From: Thermus sp. JCM 17653
Lineage (GTDB): Bacteria; Deinococcota; Deinococci; Deinococcales; Thermaceae
Assembly: GCA_001311585.1 (NCBI GenBank)
Contig: BBBN01000041.1
Coordinates: 1 to 10,356, forward strand
Length of the DNA stretch: 10,356 nt
Reading direction: 5' to 3'
The translations under genes were made by a program, and so were the position numbers. Positions 6,386 to 10,356 of the stretch are shown piece after piece (the first letter of the stretch is position 1; every line of letters begins with the position of its first letter). The notes under the pieces are model-generated. The model did no database searches. It worked only from the letters and a program-made list of their open reading frames with translations, and was not told the origin of the DNA.

Positions 6386-8553
6386 GTGGTCGTCCGCGAA
6401 GCCCTCTGGGAAAACCTGGCGGCGCGCCTCTCCTACCTCTCCCCCGAAGAGCGGGAAAGGGTCCATAAGGCGTACCTCTTCGCCGAGGAGGCCCACCGGG
6501 GCCAGCTACGAAGAAGCGGGGAGCCCTACATCACCCACCCCGTGGCCGTGGCGGAGATCCTGGCCTCCTTGCACATGGACGCCGACACCCTGGCCGCAGG
6601 CCTCCTCCACGACACCATGGAGGACTGCGGGGTCTCGGGGGAGGAGTTGGAACGGCGTTTCGGCCCCACCGTGCGCCGCCTGGTGGAGGGGGAGACCAAG
6701 GTCAGCAAGCTCTACAAGCTGGCCAACCTCGAGGGCGAGGAGAAGAGGGCCGAGGACCTCCGCCAGATGTTCATCGCCATGGCGGAGGACGTGCGCATCA
6801 TCATCGTCAAGCTGGCGGACCGCCTGCACAACCTCCGCACCCTGGAGCACATGCCCCCCGAGAAGCAAAGGCGCATCGCCCAGGAGACCCTGGAGATCTA
6901 CGCCCCCCTGGCCCACCGCCTGGGGATGGGCCAGATCAAGTGGGAGCTGGAGGACCTTTCCTTCCGCTACCTCTACCCGGAGGCCTACCAGGGGCTCCTC
7001 CTTCGCCTACAGGAGACCCAGGAGGCCCGGGAGCGCCTGGTGCACCGGGCCACGGCCATCCTGGAGGAGGCCCTGAGGCGGGACGAGCTCTTGCAGGCCC
7101 AGCTCAGGGGCTTTGAGGTCACGGGGCGCCCCAAGCACCTCTACTCCATTTGGAAGAAGATGGAGCGGGAGGGCAAGGCCCTGGAGCAGATCTACGACCT
7201 CCTGGCGGTGCGGGTGGTCCTGGACCCCAAGCCGAGCCCCAAGGAAGAAGAGGTGAGGGAAAAGCAGGTCTGCTACCACGTCCTGGGCCTGGTCCACGCC
7301 CTCTGGCAGCCCATCCCCGGCCGGGTAAAGGACTACATCGCCGTGCCCAAGCCCAACGGCTACCAGAGCCTACACACCACGGTCATCGCCCTGGAAGGCC
7401 TGCCCCTGGAGGTGCAGATCCGCACCCAGAAGATGCACCGGGTGGCGGAGTACGGCATCGCCGCCCACTGGCTCTACAAGGAAGGCCTCACCGACCCCGA
7501 GGAGCTCAAAAGGCGGGTCTCCTGGCTCAAGAACATCCAGGAGTGGCAACAGGAGTTCTCTAGCTCCCGGGAGTTCGTGGAGGCGGTGACCCGGGACCTC
7601 CTCGGGGGAAGGGTCTTCGTCTTCACCCCCAAGGGCCGGATCATCAACCTCCCCAAGGGAGCCACCCCCGTGGACTTCGCCTACCACATCCACACCGAGG
7701 TAGGGCACCACATGGTGGGGGCCAAGGTCAACGGGCGCATCGTCCCCCTCTCCTATGAGCTCCAGAACGGGGAGATCGTGGAGATCCTCACCGCCAAGAA
7801 CGCCCACCCCTCCAAGCTGGCTGGAGTTCGCCAAGACCGGAGCGCCAAGAGCAAGATCCGCCAGTATTTCCGCGCCCAGGAGCGCAAGAGACTCTGGAAA
7901 GGGGCCAGAAACTCTTGGAGCGCTACCTCAAGCGCAAGGGTCTCCAAAGGCCCGCGGAAAGCCAGCTGGAGGAGGCGGCCAAGCGCCTGGGCCTCACCCC
8001 TTCCCCCGAGGAGCTCTACCTGGCCTTGGCCCTGAACCGCATCACCCCGCGGCAGGTGGCGGAAAAGCTCTACCCCAAGGCCCTCCTCAAGCCGGAAAAG
8101 CCCAAGGCCACCCCCCAAAACCAGTGGGGCATCCGCCTGGAGCAGGACCTCGAGGCCCCATCCGCCTGGCTCCTGCTGCGAGCCCATGAAGGGGGACAGC
8201 ATCCTGGGCTTCGTCACCCGGGGCCGGGGGGTAACGGTGCACAAGGCGGACTGCCCCAACCTCCGCCGCCTCCTCCAGGGCCCGAGGCCGACCGGGTCAT
8301 CGGGGCCTACTGGGAGGGGGTGGGGGGCAAGGGTGGCCACCCTGGAGGTCCTGGCCCAGGACCGGGCCGGGCTCCTCCGGGACGTGATGCAGGTGGTGGC
8401 CGAGGCGGGGAAAAGCGCCCTGGGTTCCGAGACCCGCATCCTGGGCCCCCTGGCCCGGATCCGCCTCCGCCTCACGGTGAAAGACGGGGAGCGGGAAGCC
8501 CTGGCGGAGGCCTGAAGGGGGTTAAAAGCGTCCAGGAGGTGCGCTGGGTCTAG
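6386..8553 (+). CDS. rel: Bifunctional (p)ppGpp synthetase/hydrolase Rel (RelA/SpoT homologue), eight indels in the C-terminal third
   Basis: Rel makes (p)ppGpp from GTP/GDP and ATP under starvation and hydrolyses it otherwise. The GTG start gives a 724-residue repaired protein, normal for the family. The HD hydrolase domain has His51, HDTMED at 75-80 and KLADRLHNL at 142-150. The synthetase has TGRPKHLYSIWKKM at 246-259, IYDLLAVRV, GRVKDYIAVPKPNGYQSLH at 312-330 and EVQIRT. The RxKD motif (RVKD, 313-316) is that of bifunctional rather than synthetase-only enzymes. A TGS domain lies at about 408-470. Indels near 7816 (two bases), 7838, 7885, 8157, 8172, 8282, 8332 (one extra) and 8511 break what follows. 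Repaired, it continues through a helical region, the Cys-containing zinc-finger segment (APCCEPMKGDSILGF, KADCPNL) and an ACT domain with AQDRAGLLRDVM. Both enzymatic domains are undamaged. The stop overlaps that of the convergent yjbQ gene. Confidence 0.94.
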
Positions 8554-8930
8554 AGGAGGCGCACCCAGACCTCCCGCTCCCGAGGGCCGTCGTACTCCGC
8601 CAGGAAAACCTGCTGCCACCTCCCGAGGACCAGGCGCCCTCCCTCCGCCGGCAAGAGGAGGAACACCCCGGTGAGCAGGCTTTTCAGGTGGGCGTGGGTG
8701 TTGCCCTCGGCGTGGCGGTCCTGGGGATGGAAGCGGGGAGCGAGCTCCGCAAGCCGCGCCAAGAGGTCGTGGGCCACCTCGGGGTCGGCCCCCTCCTGCA
8801 CGGTAAGGCCGCAGGTGGTGTGGGGCACGAAGAGGTAGACCAGGCCCGTATGCCCTCCTAGGGTCTCTTCCACCGCCCGGGTGATGTTCACCAGGCCTTC
8901 TTTTGGGGTGCGTACATAGAGCTTCTTCAT
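8550..8930 (-). CDS. yjbQ: YjbQ family protein (UPF0047, secondary thiamine-phosphate synthase-like)
   Basis: This 126-residue protein has an intact frame and the normal family length. Characteristic segments are VPHTTCGLTVQEGADPEV (about 36-53), FHPQDRHAEGNTHAHLKSLL (about 67-86) and GRWQQVFLAEYDGPRE (about 103-118); the conserved His, Glu and Asp residues line a putative metal site. Members show weak thiamine-phosphate synthase activity when overproduced, but the physiological role is unsettled. It starts two bases after the methyltransferase stop, so the two form an operon, with no obvious ribosome site and probable translational coupling. Its TAG stop shares CTAG with the rel stop on the other strand. 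Confidence 0.93.
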   Translation of the reverse strand: MKKLYVRTPKEGLVNITRAVEETLGGHTGLVYLFVPHTTCGLTVQEGADPEVAHDLLARLAELAPRFHPQDRHAEGNTHAHLKSLLTGVFLLLPAEGGRLVLGRWQQVFLAEYDGPREREVWVRLL

Positions 8931-8932
8931 TC

Positions 8933-9721
8933 TCAGGAAAGGCGGGAGGTGCGCAGGAAAAAGCGCTTTTCCACCGGGAAGGGGCGGTCCAGGTCGCCGA
9001 ACTCGGCCTCGGCCCAGGCCCAGAGCCTGGACATGGCCCTCTCGTGGACCTCCTGGGGCACGGCGCGGGTGAAGGAGTAAAGCCTTTCCTGAAGGGCCTC
9101 GAGGGCCTCCCGGGGGGTGCGCTCCTCCCGCCAGGCCACCACCTCCCGGGTCCTAGGCCTGAGGCCAAGCCGCCGCAAGGCCTCCTCCACCTCCTTTAGC
9201 CGCCGGCTGTGGGTCCCCCGGACCACGGGGAAGCCCTCCTCGGCCACCAGGGCCTGCCACCTCTCCTGGAGGCGGCACTCGGCCTCGGCCTCCACCCGGT
9301 CCCACCCCTCCAGGAGGACCCCCCCCGGCTTCAGGACCCGCAAGGCCTCGGCCAGGGCCCTGGGCCAGTCGGGGAGGAGGTGCCACAGGTGGACCACGAT
9401 CACGGCGTGGACGCTCTCGTCGGGCAGGGGAACCTCCCGGGCATCCGCAAGGAGAAGGCGCACCTTGCGCATGACCCCGGCCGCCTTTTGCCGGAAAACC
9501 TCCAGCATGGCAGGGTCGGCGTCCAGGGCGATGTAGCGGTAGCCCCGGGCGATGAGGGGGAGGGCGATGCGCCCCGTGCCCACGCCGAGCTCCAGGAGGA
9601 CCGGCTCCTCCCGGGTCAAGAGGGCGTGGCTCAGGGCGGTGGCGATCCGCCCCGCCACCTCGGGCGGGTAGGCCCGGAGGCGGTCGTAGGCGTAGGCCAC
9701 CCGGGTGAGGGCGTTGGACAT
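8933..9721 (-). CDS. Class I SAM-dependent methyltransferase
   Basis: The ATG at 9721 gives 262 residues in one intact frame; the frame stays open upstream, but this start follows a purine-rich stretch and a -10 box and matches the T. thermophilus homologue as I remember it (a structurally solved protein of unknown substrate). SAM-binding motif I is LELGVGTGR (43-51), the motif II acid is in IALDAD (64-69), DAREVPLPDESVHAVIV follows at about 93-109, and LRVLKPGGVLLEGW forms the post-SAM strand. The C-terminal third, with HSRRLKEVEEALRRLGL and a Trp-rich helical stretch, probably forms a substrate cap. It is the first gene of a two-gene operon with yjbQ and is divergent from the nucleotidyltransferase gene. 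The substrate cannot be told from sequence. Confidence 0.9.
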   Translation of the reverse strand: MSNALTRVAYAYDRLRAYPPEVAGRIATALSHALLTREEPVLLELGVGTGRIALPLIARGYRYIALDADPAMLEVFRQKAAGVMRKVRLLLADAREVPLPDESVHAVIVVHLWHLLPDWPRALAEALRVLKPGGVLLEGWDRVEAEAECRLQERWQALVAEEGFPVVRGTHSRRLKEVEEALRRLGLRPRTREVVAWREERTPREALEALQERLYSFTRAVPQEVHERAMSRLWAWAEAEFGDLDRPFPVEKRFFLRTSRLS

Positions 9722-9731
9722 CTCCCCCTTT

Positions 9732-9737
9732 ATTGTA
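9732..9737 (-). promoter_or_regulatory. -10 box upstream of the methyltransferase gene
   Basis: On the minus strand TACAAT lies ten bases before the ATG at 9721, so the mRNA leader would be only a few bases. AAGGGGGAG between the box and the start could act as a ribosome site. At 17-bp spacing the -35 reads TTCATG and lies within the start of the divergent gene. Confidence 0.5.
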
Positions 9738-9742
9738 CGGGG

Positions 9743-9748
9743 TATACT
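9743..9748 (+). promoter_or_regulatory. -10 box of a leaderless promoter for the nucleotidyltransferase gene
   Basis: TATACT lies seven bases before the ATG at 9756, predicting a transcript starting at or next to the start codon. It is five bases from the divergent TACAAT box, so the two promoters overlap. The -35 position is a poor match. Confidence 0.6.
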
Positions 9749-9755
9749 CCCGGGC

Positions 9756-10356
9756 ATGAAGGGACTCATCCTGGCCGCAGGCCGCGGCACCCGGCTTCGC
9801 CCCTCACCCACACCCGGCCCAAGCCGGTGATCCGGGTGGCGGGGCGGCCCATCATCCACTACGCCGTGGACAACCTCTTGGCCGCCGGGGTGGAGGAGAT
9901 CGGGGTGGTGGTCTCCCCGGAGACGGAAAAGGACCTCCGCGAAGCCCTGGCCAGCTACCCGGTGCGCTACATCCTCCAGGAGGAGCCCCAGGGCCTGGCC
10001 CACGCCGTGTCCGTGGCCCGGGCGTTTTTAGGGACGAGCCCCTTTGTGCTCTACCTGGGGGACAACCTCTTCCAGAGGGGCATCGGCCGCTTCCTAAAGG
10101 CCTTCGGGGAAGGGGTGAGCGCCGTCTTGGCCCTGGTGCGGGTGGAAAACCCGCGGCAGTTCGGCGTGGCGGTGATGGAAGGAGACCGGATTGTCCGCCT
10201 CCTGGAAAAGCCCCAGACCCCTCCCTCGGACCTGGCGGTGGCCGGGGTCTACGTCTTGGGCCCGGAGATTTGGGAAAGCCTCGAGGACCTTAAGCCCTCG
10301 GCTCGAGGGGAGTACGAGATCACCGACGCATCCAGGGGCTCATCGACCGGGGGAAG
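9756..10356 (+). CDS. Glucose-1-phosphate thymidylyltransferase-like sugar nucleotidyltransferase, 5' part (two missing bases)
   Basis: The product begins with the nucleotidyltransferase signature MKGLILAAGRGTRLRPLT followed by RPKPVI, which binds the nucleotide and Mg. One C is missing in the run at 9801-9803 (RLRPLTHTRPKPV), otherwise the frame stops at 9828; another is missing near 10329 (EYEITDAIQGLIDRGK). Repaired, 201 residues are visible and the frame runs off the window. Further family segments are EEPQGLAHAV, FVLYLGDNLF (the GDN metal-binding Asp), ENPRQFGVAVM, LLEKPQTPPSDLAVAGVY and the late EYEITDAI. These fit the long RmlA/StrD-type enzymes that make dTDP-glucose for cell-surface sugars, which usually carry a C-terminal beta-helix lying beyond this window. 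A different NTP or sugar preference cannot be excluded. Confidence 0.88.

Noticed and set aside
7810..8515. Programmed frameshifting or a split rel gene
   Set aside because: There are eight shifts, mostly in short C or G runs without slippery heptamers or stimulatory structures, and the same kind of indel occurs in unrelated genes. Sequence error explains all of them.
7753..9168. 471-residue open frame on the minus strand across the end of rel, yjbQ and part of the methyltransferase gene
   Set aside because: It is low-complexity Pro/Gly/Arg/Ser translation over three genes whose real frames carry clear family motifs; long shadow frames are expected at this GC content.
1..10356. CRISPR array, insertion sequence, phage gene, tRNA or rRNA
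   Set aside because: I looked for regularly spaced repeats, transposase motifs with terminal repeats and conserved RNA signatures and saw none.

Overview
The window comes from a Thermus species (phylum Deinococcota). It is extremely GC-rich with G/C at almost every third codon position. Several proteins (HemQ, the bifunctional Rel enzyme, a SAM methyltransferase) match from memory the Thermus thermophilus proteins, with enough differences to suggest another Thermus species. Several genes also have the Thermus-type layout of a -10 hexamer 6-7 bases before the start codon, so their mRNAs are probably leaderless. All identifications rest on reading motifs, not on searches.

A dominant technical feature is about twenty small indels, mostly single C or G losses in short C/G runs, that break otherwise well-conserved reading frames. 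Restoring each base gives full-length family members and total lengths divisible by three. I therefore read these genes as intact in the organism and damaged in this sequence copy, and annotate each as one CDS across its frameshifts.

Layout. (1) 1-1448, plus strand: end of an ApbE flavin transferase, a Tat-exported DUF2271 protein and a small PepSY-type membrane protein, a tightly packed operon that looks like an extracytoplasmic flavin/redox module. (2) 1449-1753: a gene-free gap between convergent genes, rich in hairpins, including a perfect 12-bp inverted repeat. (3) 1754-3003, minus strand: hemQ (coproheme decarboxylase family), then a shorter gene resembling only the N-terminal half of HemQ. 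(4) 3004-3046: divergent promoters with mirror-image TATAGT boxes. (5) 3047-8553, plus strand: an MscS-family channel, a 748-residue coiled-coil protein with a possible roadblock-like C-terminus, and rel, the (p)ppGpp synthetase/hydrolase. (6) 8550-9721, minus strand: a methyltransferase and a YjbQ-family protein, whose stop codon overlaps the rel stop on the opposite strand. (7) 9722-9755: a second divergent promoter pair. (8) 9756-10356, plus strand: start of a glucose-1-phosphate thymidylyltransferase-like gene, cut by the window edge.

Most genes are ordinary Thermus housekeeping or metabolism. The least explained parts are the coiled-coil protein, the half-HemQ gene and the hairpin-rich gap. 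I see no CRISPR array, insertion sequence, tRNA or rRNA.
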